The notes beneath the pieces were generated by a model. That model was not told where the DNA came from. It ran no database searches and saw only the letters and a program-made list of their open reading frames with translations. From Legionella_C dresdenensis (GTDB lineage Bacteria; Pseudomonadota; Gammaproteobacteria; Legionellales; Legionellaceae), in the NCBI RefSeq assembly GCF_042649825.1, contig NZ_JBHSAB010000001.1, positions 1-64,000 of the forward strand: a stretch of 64,000 nt of DNA. Direction: 5' to 3'. Positions within the stretch are counted from its first letter, which is position 1, and each line of letters begins with the position of its first letter. Shown here piece after piece: positions 1 to 8,880 of this stretch. The translations under genes and the position numbers were made by a program.

Positions 1-1532
1 AGGACCGGGAAGCGTGGCAACAGCTGTTTGAGCGCACAGCGCATGCCGAGGCTTTATTAAAACTACTGCAGGTAAAATGCATCTCATTGCTGTTAGAAAG
101 TAAAAATCTGACTGAGATCGGGAATTTTTGGCCAATTCTGATTGAAGAACTGACTGAAAAACTGGGATCTGAAAATCAGGTGGTCAAGTGGCTTCATACT
201 TTGCCGGCATCCTTGCAACAGCGTTTTATCCAACGCCTGCTTAAAACGCATGGTTATCCTGTAACGGCACTTTCGCAGCCGCTGCTTGTCAGCGAAGCCT
301 TTAATCTTGGGCTACAGGAGGGATATCTTAGCCATCTTAAAAGTGAACAACCGGTTATAATGCGAGATAAAGATTTACGCGGTATTGATTTAAGCGCCCT
401 GGATCTGACCAATATCGAGTTGATTAACTGTGATTTAAGACTTACCGGGATATTTAAAAATAAAACGATCACCAAGGCTCATATTGAAGAGAACCGGCTG
501 GATAAGAAATTTTTTATCCAGTTATTTCTCGACGGAAACATCGAGGCTATCAAACTTGCTCTTTCAAGCACGAAAGCGTTTAGTCTTTTCGATGAAAAAT
601 ATAAAGGTATGAATATATTCTCCTACATGGGGGACAGCGAATTTCGTAGATTCCACGGGATCGATAGGTCAATCTGGCGGCAGCTGGTTTACCACATCTA
701 TCAAGCGTTGATCGAAAGCCCTTATTTCACTCCTCAATATTTAGCGCGATCTGGTGTATTGAGCTCTATAGTAAAGTATAAATATGCCGATTTAATGCGT
801 ACGTTTATAGAAAGTCCAAAGTGCTCAACCGAAGCATTTAAGCGGGTAATAGAATCCTCATATCAGCTAAAGACAGAATCCACCATCCTATATGATATTA
901 TAAGCGGTTTGTCAGAAAGCCAGGCTGATAAACAAGTGCTTTTAACAATGGCCGATATGGTGTTGCAAAGTTCCCATATGAAACCAGAAATTTTATTGGT
1001 TAAACATAGGGGATATTATGATGCGCTTACGCAAGCTCTATCACTAGGGCAAACTGAGATGATTTTGAAAATTTTGAATAGCCCCTGTTGTAATGATGTA
1101 ACAGTTCGGACAGCAATGAAAACAACTGATTATCTGATGATGAATTACAAGGCAAAAGGCTACTGGACCCTTTTAAATAATTACATCAATCCTCCACCCA
1201 GCTATCAGGCAATTTATCAAAAAACAAAAGGCAGCGAATTTAATAAAGCCTGTGCCTTGCTGAGCGATTATACCAAGGGCGGCTCAGCGGCCTTACGTTT
1301 TTTCTGCGGTCATTGGAATCGGCATTATATCAAAGAGGTTGGCCAGATTTTGCAGCAAGTTAAAAGCGGGCAGCTTTCTACTCTTGATGAGCTGATTACA
1401 GCGCTGCATCAAATTAATCCGACGAATAAAACGGGTTCCTTGACTGCCCGGACATTATTTATCGTCAGGGAACAAAAAAAAACTGTGCGGGCTCCAGAGG
1501 TTGCGCCGGAGCCGTCAGGTTACAGGCTATAA
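1..1532 (+). CDS. Large hypothetical protein, 5' end outside window
   Basis: The reading frame is open from the left edge (codons begin at base 3) to a TAA at 1530-1532, so about 509 C-terminal residues are seen and the true start lies upstream. A TTG at 87 could be read as a start but nothing favours it over read-through. I do not recognise the family. A short stretch about 130 residues in (RDLRGIDLSALDLTNIEL-like, DNA around 370-420) looks like two or three pentapeptide-type A(D/N)LXX turns. The rest reads as amphipathic helices resembling degenerate ankyrin or HEAT-like repeats, and the C-terminus is basic. No signal peptide or membrane segment is visible in this part. The scale and style match other effector-like proteins in the window, but a secreted role is inference only. 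A dispersed repeat follows directly downstream. Confidence 0.7.
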   Translation, partial: DREAWQQLFERTAHAEALLKLLQVKCISLLLESKNLTEIGNFWPILIEELTEKLGSENQVVKWLHTLPASLQQRFIQRLLKTHGYPVTALSQPLLVSEAFNLGLQEGYLSHLKSEQPVIMRDKDLRGIDLSALDLTNIELINCDLRLTGIFKNKTITKAHIEENRLDKKFFIQLFLDGNIEAIKLALSSTKAFSLFDEKYKGMNIFSYMGDSEFRRFHGIDRSIWRQLVYHIYQALIESPYFTPQYLARSGVLSSIVKYKYADLMRTFIESPKCSTEAFKRVIESSYQLKTESTILYDIISGLSESQADKQVLLTMADMVLQSSHMKPEILLVKHRGYYDALTQALSLGQTEMILKILNSPCCNDVTVRTAMKTTDYLMMNYKAKGYWTLLNNYINPPPSYQAIYQKTKGSEFNKACALLSDYTKGGSAALRFFCGHWNRHYIKEVGQILQQVKSGQLSTLDELITALHQINPTNKTGSLTARTLFIVREQKKTVRAPEVAPEPSGYRL

Positions 1533-1541
1533 ACTCATACC

Positions 1542-1639
1542 CGTTCGGGCAGAAGGAAAATGCGGAGCATTTGTCTCGAAGGCTTTGCACCGTACCACAG
1601 GCTTCGAGACAGCGCTAAAGCGCTTCCTCAGCCCGAGCG
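1542..1639 (-). repeat. Free-standing 98-bp core module of the dispersed inverted-repeat element
   Basis: Read on the minus strand, this matches the central 97 bp of the elements at 13305-13573 and 41212-41479 with few differences, but here the long outer arms are absent. Its ends are inverted (CGTTCGGGC and its complement) and it contains the palindromes AGCGCTTTAGCGCT and TCTCGAAG/CTTCGAGA. It is followed by a GTCAAAACGACCCAACCTAC half-repeat of another family at 1642-1661. Confidence 0.85.
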
Positions 1640-1641
1640 AT

Positions 1642-1661
1642 GTCAAAACGACCCAACCTAC
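1642..1661 (-). repeat. GTAGGTTGGGTC-type repeat, half copy
   Basis: GTCAAAACGACCCAACCTAC matches the right arm of the paired repeats at 31948-32050 and 61497-61616. The downstream ATTnTCCGGTACAAAGA also resembles the sequence following the 61.6-kb copy. It lies between two convergent genes. Confidence 0.7.
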
Positions 1662-1686
1662 AAAAATTATCCGGTACAAAGAGCGC

Positions 1687-3150
1687 TTATGCTTTTAGCT
1701 CATACCTTAATAAATATTTAATCACAAAATTTAATAGGGCGCATACTATTGTAACCCCAAACAAAATCAGGAAAAGCACTAAAAACGTATTGGCGTAATG
1801 TACCTTTAACTCAACAATACTGAGCTGATCCGGATCAACAGAGGTAATCTCCGCCAGTTTTCCTGATAAAAAAGCACCAACCCCCAGAGAAACGAAGAAT
1901 ATTCCCATCATTGTACTGACTTTGCGGCGGCTTGCCAGCATGGTAATAGCCGATAAGCCTACAGGAGAGAGTAACAGTTCAGCAATCGAGATCAATAAAT
2001 AGGCCGGAATAAATAGCAGGGGCGATAATAATCCCTCTGTTAAATTGTGATTACAGACATATGCAATTAACGCATAGGCCATAAACATGAAAATAATGGC
2101 CAGCATAAATTTATTGCCTGTCCTTATTCCTCTTTCTGCCAGGTTTAATGTTGGTTTGCTGCGTGATAATAAATAACCAAACAACAACATACCCAGGCTT
2201 TGAATACTGACATAATAAGGCGGAGGGAAAGCGATACCAAATAATTGCGGTTGGACAACGCGCGAAATAAACAAGGTTAACGATAAAAACATCTGAAAAT
2301 AAAAGGCCCAGAACAGCACGGAAATAATGCAAAGCAAGCCGATTACAATCGTTTGCCGTGCCTGTGCCGGGGATTCGCGTTTTATCGCAACAGACAGGTA
2401 AATCAGTGAAATAACGCTTGCAATTAGAAACGCGGCATCTGCAAAATGCGGTTGCATCAGAACAAAAAATGAAAAAATCCAGAATGCCATGGTAATAAAA
2501 AAGGCTTTGACAATTTTACTATGGCGATATTCAAAATGGTTATAATCCTTGATCTGATATTTCCGAACACCAAAGAAAAAAACAGTGAATGCGATAATCA
2601 TTCCAACTGCCGCGCTTGCAAAACTTGCCGACCAGCCAAGATGTTTATTGATAAGGCTTGGCAAGGTTGTTCCAAGGATAATACCAGTTGTTATTCCCAT
2701 ATAGAAAATAGTAAATCCGCTTTCACGTTGCGGCGAATTTTCAGCATATTCATTCCCCAGAAGTGAAGATATATTAGGTTTAAGAAAACCTGTACCCAGC
2801 GCTATGCAGGCCAGAGCGACAACCAGATTGTATTCTGAGGTAGACAATGCAAGCGTTGCGTAACTAAAAAATAAAAACACGGCGCCGGCAAGAATACTGT
2901 TTTTCTGGCCTAACAGCTGATCGGCAACCCAGCCGCCCATAATCGGCGACAGGTAGGTAAGGGCCGTAAATGATGCAACAAGGGAATAAACCTGTTTGTC
3001 TGGCCATTTGAAATGGAGCGCCAGATAAAGTGCGAGTAAAGTCTGCACAACATAAAAGCCATAACGCTCCCACATTTCAGTAGCAAAAAAAACGCGTAAC
3101 GAAGAAGGTTGTTTAAGGTCTTCAGTATGCACAATAGTCAACCTGAACAT
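1687..3150 (-). CDS. POT/PTR2-family proton-dependent peptide transporter
   Basis: Predicted inner-membrane symporter importing di- and tripeptides with protons (major facilitator superfamily). The protein is about 487 aa with 12-14 hydrophobic segments, typical for bacterial POT proteins. The N-terminal helix carries the family ExxER signature as FATEMWERYGFY, followed by YLSPIMGGWVADQLLGQ (PTR2 motif in the TM2-3 loop) and GFLKPNISSLLGNEY. I chose the ATG at 3150; a TTG three codons upstream is also open. No strong Shine-Dalgarno is visible. It stands alone, convergent with the gene to its left. A second POT gene enters at the right edge of the window, so peptide import seems to be duplicated. 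The exact substrate cannot be read from sequence. Confidence 0.9.
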   Translation of the reverse strand: MFRLTIVHTEDLKQPSSLRVFFATEMWERYGFYVVQTLLALYLALHFKWPDKQVYSLVASFTALTYLSPIMGGWVADQLLGQKNSILAGAVFLFFSYATLALSTSEYNLVVALACIALGTGFLKPNISSLLGNEYAENSPQRESGFTIFYMGITTGIILGTTLPSLINKHLGWSASFASAAVGMIIAFTVFFFGVRKYQIKDYNHFEYRHSKIVKAFFITMAFWIFSFFVLMQPHFADAAFLIASVISLIYLSVAIKRESPAQARQTIVIGLLCIISVLFWAFYFQMFLSLTLFISRVVQPQLFGIAFPPPYYVSIQSLGMLLFGYLLSRSKPTLNLAERGIRTGNKFMLAIIFMFMAYALIAYVCNHNLTEGLLSPLLFIPAYLLISIAELLLSPVGLSAITMLASRRKVSTMMGIFFVSLGVGAFLSGKLAEITSVDPDQLSIVELKVHYANTFLVLFLILFGVTIVCALLNFVIKYLLRYELKA

Positions 3151-3344
3151 AATAATCAATCAAGTAGTCTATCATGAGCAAAATACGCTTCATATAGCCA
3201 ATGTTAATAATTATTTGTCTGATTATTGAGCAATCCGGAGTTGGATTGGAATCCAAAAATGCTAAAGAGCAAAAAAATAAACAAAAAATGCTGCAAACGA
3301 AACTTTTTGGTTTAAAATTACAATTTTTTTAGTTGGTAAAAGCG

Positions 3345-6300
3345 ATGCCCAATTTTATACCGGTTATAAAGTCCAGTTTTATTAAAAAAATTGTCACCCT
3401 TGCCCAGAACAATGATATTGAAGGCTTAAATCAGATTATGAGTGACCGGGTACCGGTCAACGTATTACGCTGGGGGTATTCTGCAGTTTATTATCTGGCT
3501 TGCATGGGAAAAACCAGGGCAGTATACCTGCTTCTTGATAAATTTGACGGTTCTCCAGAGCAGGCATTGTTTGGGGCTGCCGAGGCAAATAACCAGACAT
3601 TAATAGAAAATTTATCAAAAAAATATTTTAAAAACAAACCGCCTGCAGGCCCGATTGCCAGAGGATACGCTATGGCAGGCAACGAAGCAGGATATAGGAT
3701 AAAAAATCTAAAAAGTAATATGCATATTGCTATTGATATCACAATCGGTTTGGCAAAAGGTGAACACAAAGATAAACTAGTCAATTTTATTAAAAGCCAA
3801 CCTCAGTCAATGCGCGAAGATCTATATCTTGCTGCATCGATGGGCTATGCAATGGCAGGCAATGAAAGAGAATTTTTACATTTCAGTGCATTAGCAAAAA
3901 AAGCAAAGAATAGTGATGTTGATATCTTTCTGAATGGATTGATTTATGCTTTTGATTTTGGCCACTACCAACTGGTTGCCTCACTATTGAGACGGCTTGA
4001 AAATGTTGCTGAAAGAGATAGAAAAATCAATTGCAAAATTATTGATTTAGTTGTCGATAAAGGTAATATTGAACTGGTTGAAAGATTGTTAGTGCATTAT
4101 GATGCGTTAGGAATTGCGGTACAGGGTTATAATCAACGAAACAATAGCAAAATGAAAGAACGGTTAATTAGGCCATATGTTCTGATTAGCTCCCAAGCCG
4201 TCGAACAGCAATCGGAATTGGCGCCACCCAAAGAAGAAAAACCAACTGAATCATCCAAACTGACTTTTGATATACTGGCTCGTGAAATTCAAGACTATAT
4301 CAGAACCCACAAGATTACTGTTATGCCCGACACTGATCTATCGTATTTGATAGAATCGCTACAAGGAGAGATGAGCTTTGCAAATATTGAAAATTATTTT
4401 GAAAAGCTATTTGTTAGCAAAAACAATGAGAAACGTTCGCCGCTCTTTTATTTTACTAGAGAACGTTGTATAGGTTTATTTGAATATTTAATGAAAAAAT
4501 ATCCCTGGCTAGGCAGCCAAATCTCTGCAAAAGCACTAAATCAACCTGCGAAATTTGTGACATTATCAGTGGAAATGGAAGATAAACAAACTTGTGAATT
4601 GATTAGAAATATATCACCGCTATACACGTTACTGTCAACTGATAATTGGGAGTTTTGGACAAAGGCAATTGATATTGCAGAAAAGGCAAATGAAGAAGTA
4701 ATGACTGCACCGTTTGAAAACATGAATGGCCTGGCTACAACCTATATCTCTCCGATGCTTAATTTGTTACTTCGGCCAAAGGGTTTAGCCTATGTTTTAC
4801 AGCACTCTCGTTTACGGCGTATTCTTGGAACAAACCTGAATAACCGGGCTTTTCTGCACTATGTATTATCCGATTCAGCCGGTGTAGATTGGTTAGCAGC
4901 AAATCCTGAGTATCTTGATAGAATTGATGTAACAATTTTTGCTTATGGCAATATGACTGATTTGATGCTGTCATGGCCGCAGCTTAAAGAGATAATAAGT
5001 AACAGGGAAGCGGTATTAAACAAATTGCCTGCAATTAACAGACTGGAGTTGCTGGCAGAAATGATGGATCTGCCTCAACCTCAATTAAATAAACAGGAAA
5101 ATTTACCTTCAAATGATGCCGGGAACTACAATACACAAGAATGGATGGACGGCTTAAAAGCCATTTTTTGCGAACCGGATCAGAATAAGCTTCCAATTGA
5201 AGAAATAACCAACGGAGCCAGAAAAGGCTTTGTGGTTAAATTGCCATTAAACCCTTTAATGGTAAAAATTAAGGACGGTAATCCGTCTTCAGACCCAGTT
5301 GAAGTAAAACTTTCTCAACAATTGATAGAAAAATTTATTATTATACCTTTCAAGTCTTATGCGGAAAAGGAAGGGATAGCGGAAGTAATTCTTACCGATA
5401 GTGAAGTACGGATTTATCCATTAACAGAAACCCTGAAGCGTTTTACATCCCGTCAAAATCAGAATTATAAAATCTTGACCAAAGAGCTGAACATTGCATG
5501 TGATATTATTGAAAAACCTGTACAGCATGAGGTGTTTTTACCGATTTCAGGCACGCTGCCAAAAGAGCAAAGCTTTAAAAAATGCCAATATTCGCCAACG
5601 ATAGCGAAAGTTATTGCTCGTATTAAAGAGGAATTAAAAAAAGAAAACCTTAAAATCAAGTTGGCTATTACAGGTAGTAATGCCAGCAATGCCGTAGAAG
5701 GTATTGAGTATAAAGAAGGGGTCGATCTTGATTTGACATCAACGCCGCTACCAGCCGAAATTCTCAAAAAATTAGGATTAGAGAAATGTCCATATACAGT
5801 TGGAGGTAAAAATTTATTTACCGGTACTATAGAAGGAGTCCCCGTTGACTGGTTGATAACCGAAGACAGTGAACAATGGTTAACTGATAATGCAAATCAG
5901 CGGGATTTTTTCAAATGCGCATTTTTTCTCGATGTGGACGGTAATGCCTATGATCCAACTGGTCAGGGTGTACATGATTTGTATACTAATCAGCTACGTA
6001 CGATTGAGATGCCAGAGGACTCATTCAAAAATGATCCGAGCCGCCTGGTACGTGCAATTAAAATGAATGTTCTGGGGGCCGGATTTTCTTATCGTTTAGA
6101 GCGGGCAATCAGGGGGTGGCAGCGTGCTTGCAGTAATTATGATGAAGGACATATTGCCGCTTTGAGCAATAATCTGCTTCAGCGCTTAAATCCACAAAAG
6201 TTTTTGCGTAAGCTGGAGGAATATGATCTCCTGAAAAAGCTTTTTGATATTGATTACGATATTACCAATGTTGAAGCGGTTGTTGAAAAATTCAAAGACA

Positions 6301-7091
6301 GAGTCGCCGTAATGCTGCTTAAAAGTAAAATCAATCGTTGGCTCCGTGATGAAAAAATTGATGAAGTTGAGCAGGCATGGCGTGTATTTAACGGCCTTAG
6401 ATTTAATAATAAGCATTTTTATTTAAAAGCATTGTGTGAAACGGGGGCATTGAAAAAACTATATGATCTGGAATACCAGCCAGGCACAGAAGACAAGCTA
6501 GCGGTAGCTTTAAATGATAAACTGGAACCGTTAATATTTATCCGGAAAATTAATGGCTGGAAAGCCAATATGACGCCGGTACAATACCCTATGCGGATAG
6601 TCAAGGAGTTGTCTCAGGGTAAGGAAATTACCTGGATAAAGGCGCTGCAAAAGACAGGACTGCTGAAAGAAATTTATGGTATTGATAATACTGATACATT
6701 AGAACAATCAGAAGGAAAATTCAGAGCTATCGCTGAAGACAAAGCATTGCAAATTCTGGTTGCCGCTCTTGCCAGCCAGCATCTTGAACCTGCCAGTTTT
6801 GCGTTAACAGTTAAAAATGCTTTGACCATGTTTAATCAGGAGCGATATCTGGGGGCGCTGGCAAAGGCTGGCGTGTTGAAACGGGTTTTCAATATTGATT
6901 ATAAGCCAGGGTATTGTAAAGAGATTGCCGACAATTTTAGCAACCACGTCGCTGAAGTGATTGCAGCCGTGAATCAGGCAGCAAAGAAGAAAACGCCGTT
7001 AATGTACGAGTTTTTCAAATTGCCTCTGACATACGCTGAAGCGACGGTAAAGGCGGAAAAAATATCCACGTTGACAGTCGCACCTGCTTGA
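3345..7091 (+). CDS. Ankyrin-like repeat protein with poly(A) polymerase/CCA-enzyme-type nucleotidyltransferase domain
   Basis: A 1248-aa protein; ATG at 3345 preferred (a TTG at 3333 is also in frame). Residues 1-280 are degenerate ankyrin-like helical repeats (GYAMAGNE occurs twice), followed by a charged linker near 285-310 and a central region I do not recognise. Residues about 770-950 match the class II nucleotidyltransferase core of PcnB and tRNA CCA enzymes: GSNASNAVEG (from G777), GVDLDL with D794 and D796 as probable metal ligands, QRDFF (R853-D854; compare RRDFTINA), YDPTGQGVHDL, and DPSRLVRAI (R900, R903). Four repeats of the form (F/Y/W)(L/I)xxLxxxGxLKxxxxIDY begin at residues 953, 1026, 1097 and 1168. 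The enzymatic class is inferred from motifs; the substrate is unknown. No signal peptide. A host-directed effector is plausible but unproven. Confidence 0.75.
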   Translation: MPNFIPVIKSSFIKKIVTLAQNNDIEGLNQIMSDRVPVNVLRWGYSAVYYLACMGKTRAVYLLLDKFDGSPEQALFGAAEANNQTLIENLSKKYFKNKPPAGPIARGYAMAGNEAGYRIKNLKSNMHIAIDITIGLAKGEHKDKLVNFIKSQPQSMREDLYLAASMGYAMAGNEREFLHFSALAKKAKNSDVDIFLNGLIYAFDFGHYQLVASLLRRLENVAERDRKINCKIIDLVVDKGNIELVERLLVHYDALGIAVQGYNQRNNSKMKERLIRPYVLISSQAVEQQSELAPPKEEKPTESSKLTFDILAREIQDYIRTHKITVMPDTDLSYLIESLQGEMSFANIENYFEKLFVSKNNEKRSPLFYFTRERCIGLFEYLMKKYPWLGSQISAKALNQPAKFVTLSVEMEDKQTCELIRNISPLYTLLSTDNWEFWTKAIDIAEKANEEVMTAPFENMNGLATTYISPMLNLLLRPKGLAYVLQHSRLRRILGTNLNNRAFLHYVLSDSAGVDWLAANPEYLDRIDVTIFAYGNMTDLMLSWPQLKEIISNREAVLNKLPAINRLELLAEMMDLPQPQLNKQENLPSNDAGNYNTQEWMDGLKAIFCEPDQNKLPIEEITNGARKGFVVKLPLNPLMVKIKDGNPSSDPVEVKLSQQLIEKFIIIPFKSYAEKEGIAEVILTDSEVRIYPLTETLKRFTSRQNQNYKILTKELNIACDIIEKPVQHEVFLPISGTLPKEQSFKKCQYSPTIAKVIARIKEELKKENLKIKLAITGSNASNAVEGIEYKEGVDLDLTSTPLPAEILKKLGLEKCPYTVGGKNLFTGTIEGVPVDWLITEDSEQWLTDNANQRDFFKCAFFLDVDGNAYDPTGQGVHDLYTNQLRTIEMPEDSFKNDPSRLVRAIKMNVLGAGFSYRLERAIRGWQRACSNYDEGHIAALSNNLLQRLNPQKFLRKLEEYDLLKKLFDIDYDITNVEAVVEKFKDRVAVMLLKSKINRWLRDEKIDEVEQAWRVFNGLRFNNKHFYLKALCETGALKKLYDLEYQPGTEDKLAVALNDKLEPLIFIRKINGWKANMTPVQYPMRIVKELSQGKEITWIKALQKTGLLKEIYGIDNTDTLEQSEGKFRAIAEDKALQILVAALASQHLEPASFALTVKNALTMFNQERYLGALAKAGVLKRVFNIDYKPGYCKEIADNFSNHVAEVIAAVNQAAKKKTPLMYEFFKLPLTYAEATVKAEKISTLTVAPA

Positions 7092-7140
7092 TCAGGAGTG
7101 CCTGATAAAAACCTGTTGGGTCGTAACCGCCCAACCCGGC
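7092..7140. repeat. GTTGGGTC-type repeat, half copy
   Basis: GGAGTGCCTGATAAAAACC then GTTGGGTCGTAACCGCCCAAC resembles the right half of the paired repeat at 61497-61616 (GGAGTGCTTGATAAAAAG then GTTGGGTC). It can form a hairpin just after the stop of the preceding gene and may act as its terminator. Confidence 0.6.
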
Positions 7141-7206
7141 GTAAGCATATTGACCCGGCAAATTTCTGCTGTATGCTATGAAAAATTCTTTATCCCGGGA
7201 AGGAAA

Positions 7207-8880
7207 ATGGCAACAACACGATTTGTTAAAGCAGCACACGGTACTACATTACAAGCTAAAAGCTGGCTAACCGAAGCCGCTTTACGAATGCTCTGCAATA
7301 ACCTTGATCCGGAAGTTGCAGAGCATCCTGACCAATTGATTGTTTATGGCGGGCTTGGAAAGGCTGCCCGTAATTGGGATTGTTTTGTAAAAATTGTTTC
7401 GACATTAAAGAAACTCGAACACAACCAGACCTTGCTAATTCAATCTGGAAAACCAGTTGGCGTATTCACTACTCATCCTGACGCACCGCGGGTTTTGATT
7501 GCCAACTCTAATCTGGTTCCGCATTGGGCCAATTGGGAGCATTTTAACACCCTGGATAAAAAAGGCCTGATGATGTACGGTCAAATGACAGCTGGAAGCT
7601 GGATTTATATCGGTTCACAAGGCATCGTCCAGGGTACTTATGAGACATTTGTATCAGCCGCTAAAAAACATTTTAATGGCGACTTGACCGGGCGGTGGAT
7701 TTTAACCGCTGGTCTTGGCGGCATGGGCGGAGCACAACCACTGGCGGCGACAATGGCCGGAGCCAGTATCCTGGCAATTGAATGCGATCCCAGCCGATTG
7801 AACAAACGATTACAGACACGTTATCTTGATAAATCAACGGACAATCTTGGGCAGGCTCTGCAATGGATAAAGCAGGGTTGCGAATCCGGACAGCCGGTAT
7901 CGGTAGGATTACTTGGCAATGCGGCTGAACTCTATCCTTTATTATTAAGCAAAAATATTCTTCCTGATTTGGTCACAGATCAAACAAGTGCTCACGATCC
8001 CTTGAATGGCTATTTGCCAAAAGGTTGGAGTCTTGAACAGGCAGCGGCTATGCGTAAAACAGAACCAGAGCAGGTTATCGCAGCGGCCAAAATATCAATG
8101 AAAGAACAGATAGAGGCGATGCTGGGTTTTCAGGCTCTTGGCGTTCCGGTATTTGATTATGGCAATAATCTACGGCAAATGGCCAAAGAAGCTGGCGCCG
8201 AAAGGGCATTTGATATTCCCGGATTTGTTCCAGCTTATATTCGGCCGTTATTTTGTCAAGGTATTGGCCCGTTTCGCTGGGCTGCATTATCTGGCGATCC
8301 GGAAGATATTTATAAAACCGATCAAAAAGTGAAAGAATTATTGCCTGATAACAAGCCGTTACACCGCTGGCTGGATATGGCGCGTGAAAAAATTGCTTTT
8401 CAGGGATTGCCTGCACGTATTTGTTGGGTTGGTTTAAAAGACCGGGAACGTTTGGGGCTTGCTTTTAATACCATGGTGAAGCAAGGGGAACTTAAGGCGC
8501 CGGTTGTGATCGGACGCGATCATCTGGATTCAGGTTCAGTAGCAAGCCCTAACCGGGAAACCGAAGGCATGCTCGACGGCAGTGATGCCGTTTCTGATTG
8601 GCCATTATTAAATGCGCTGTTAAATTGTGCCAGCGGAGCAACCTGGGTCAGCATCCATCATGGCGGAGGCGTCGGCATGGGCTTTTCACAACATGCTGGC
8701 GTGGTGATTGTCGCTGACGGAACGGAACAGGCAGCACTTCGGCTTGCAAGAGTTCTGCATAATGATCCGGCCACAGGCGTTATGCGGCATGCTGATGCAG
8801 GCTATGAACTTGCGGAGCAATGCGCCCGCGAAAATCAGTTATGGTTGCCGATGTTTGACGTGGAGGCAAGCCATGACTAA
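7207..8880 (+). CDS. hutU: Urocanate hydratase
   Basis: Second step of histidine catabolism: urocanate plus water to 4-imidazolone-5-propionate, using NAD+ as an electrophilic cofactor; cytosolic. The 557-aa product is the normal family length. It has the characteristic N-terminal YGGLGKAARNWDCF, the central Rossmann-like GLGGMGGAQPLAATMAGAS, and the C-terminal HHGGGVGMGFSQHAG. The start is set by MATTRF at 7207 preceded by GGGAAGG; an upstream in-frame ATG at 7150 lacks support. It overlaps hutH by 8 bp, so the two genes are co-translated. hutI, hutG and a hutC repressor are not in the window, so the pathway must be completed elsewhere or be partial. Confidence 0.97.
   Translation: MATTRFVKAAHGTTLQAKSWLTEAALRMLCNNLDPEVAEHPDQLIVYGGLGKAARNWDCFVKIVSTLKKLEHNQTLLIQSGKPVGVFTTHPDAPRVLIANSNLVPHWANWEHFNTLDKKGLMMYGQMTAGSWIYIGSQGIVQGTYETFVSAAKKHFNGDLTGRWILTAGLGGMGGAQPLAATMAGASILAIECDPSRLNKRLQTRYLDKSTDNLGQALQWIKQGCESGQPVSVGLLGNAAELYPLLLSKNILPDLVTDQTSAHDPLNGYLPKGWSLEQAAAMRKTEPEQVIAAAKISMKEQIEAMLGFQALGVPVFDYGNNLRQMAKEAGAERAFDIPGFVPAYIRPLFCQGIGPFRWAALSGDPEDIYKTDQKVKELLPDNKPLHRWLDMAREKIAFQGLPARICWVGLKDRERLGLAFNTMVKQGELKAPVVIGRDHLDSGSVASPNRETEGMLDGSDAVSDWPLLNALLNCASGATWVSIHHGGGVGMGFSQHAGVVIVADGTEQAALRLARVLHNDPATGVMRHADAGYELAEQCARENQLWLPMFDVEASHD

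Noticed and set aside
1501..1698. Open frame of 65 codons on the plus strand
   Set aside because: It runs through the dispersed 98-bp palindromic core and a GTAGGTTGGG repeat; non-coding repeats often stay open by chance.
8708..8872. N-terminal extension of hutH inside hutU
   Set aside because: The frame is open for 55 codons but the residues do not match the family, and the ATG at 8873 has a good ribosome site.
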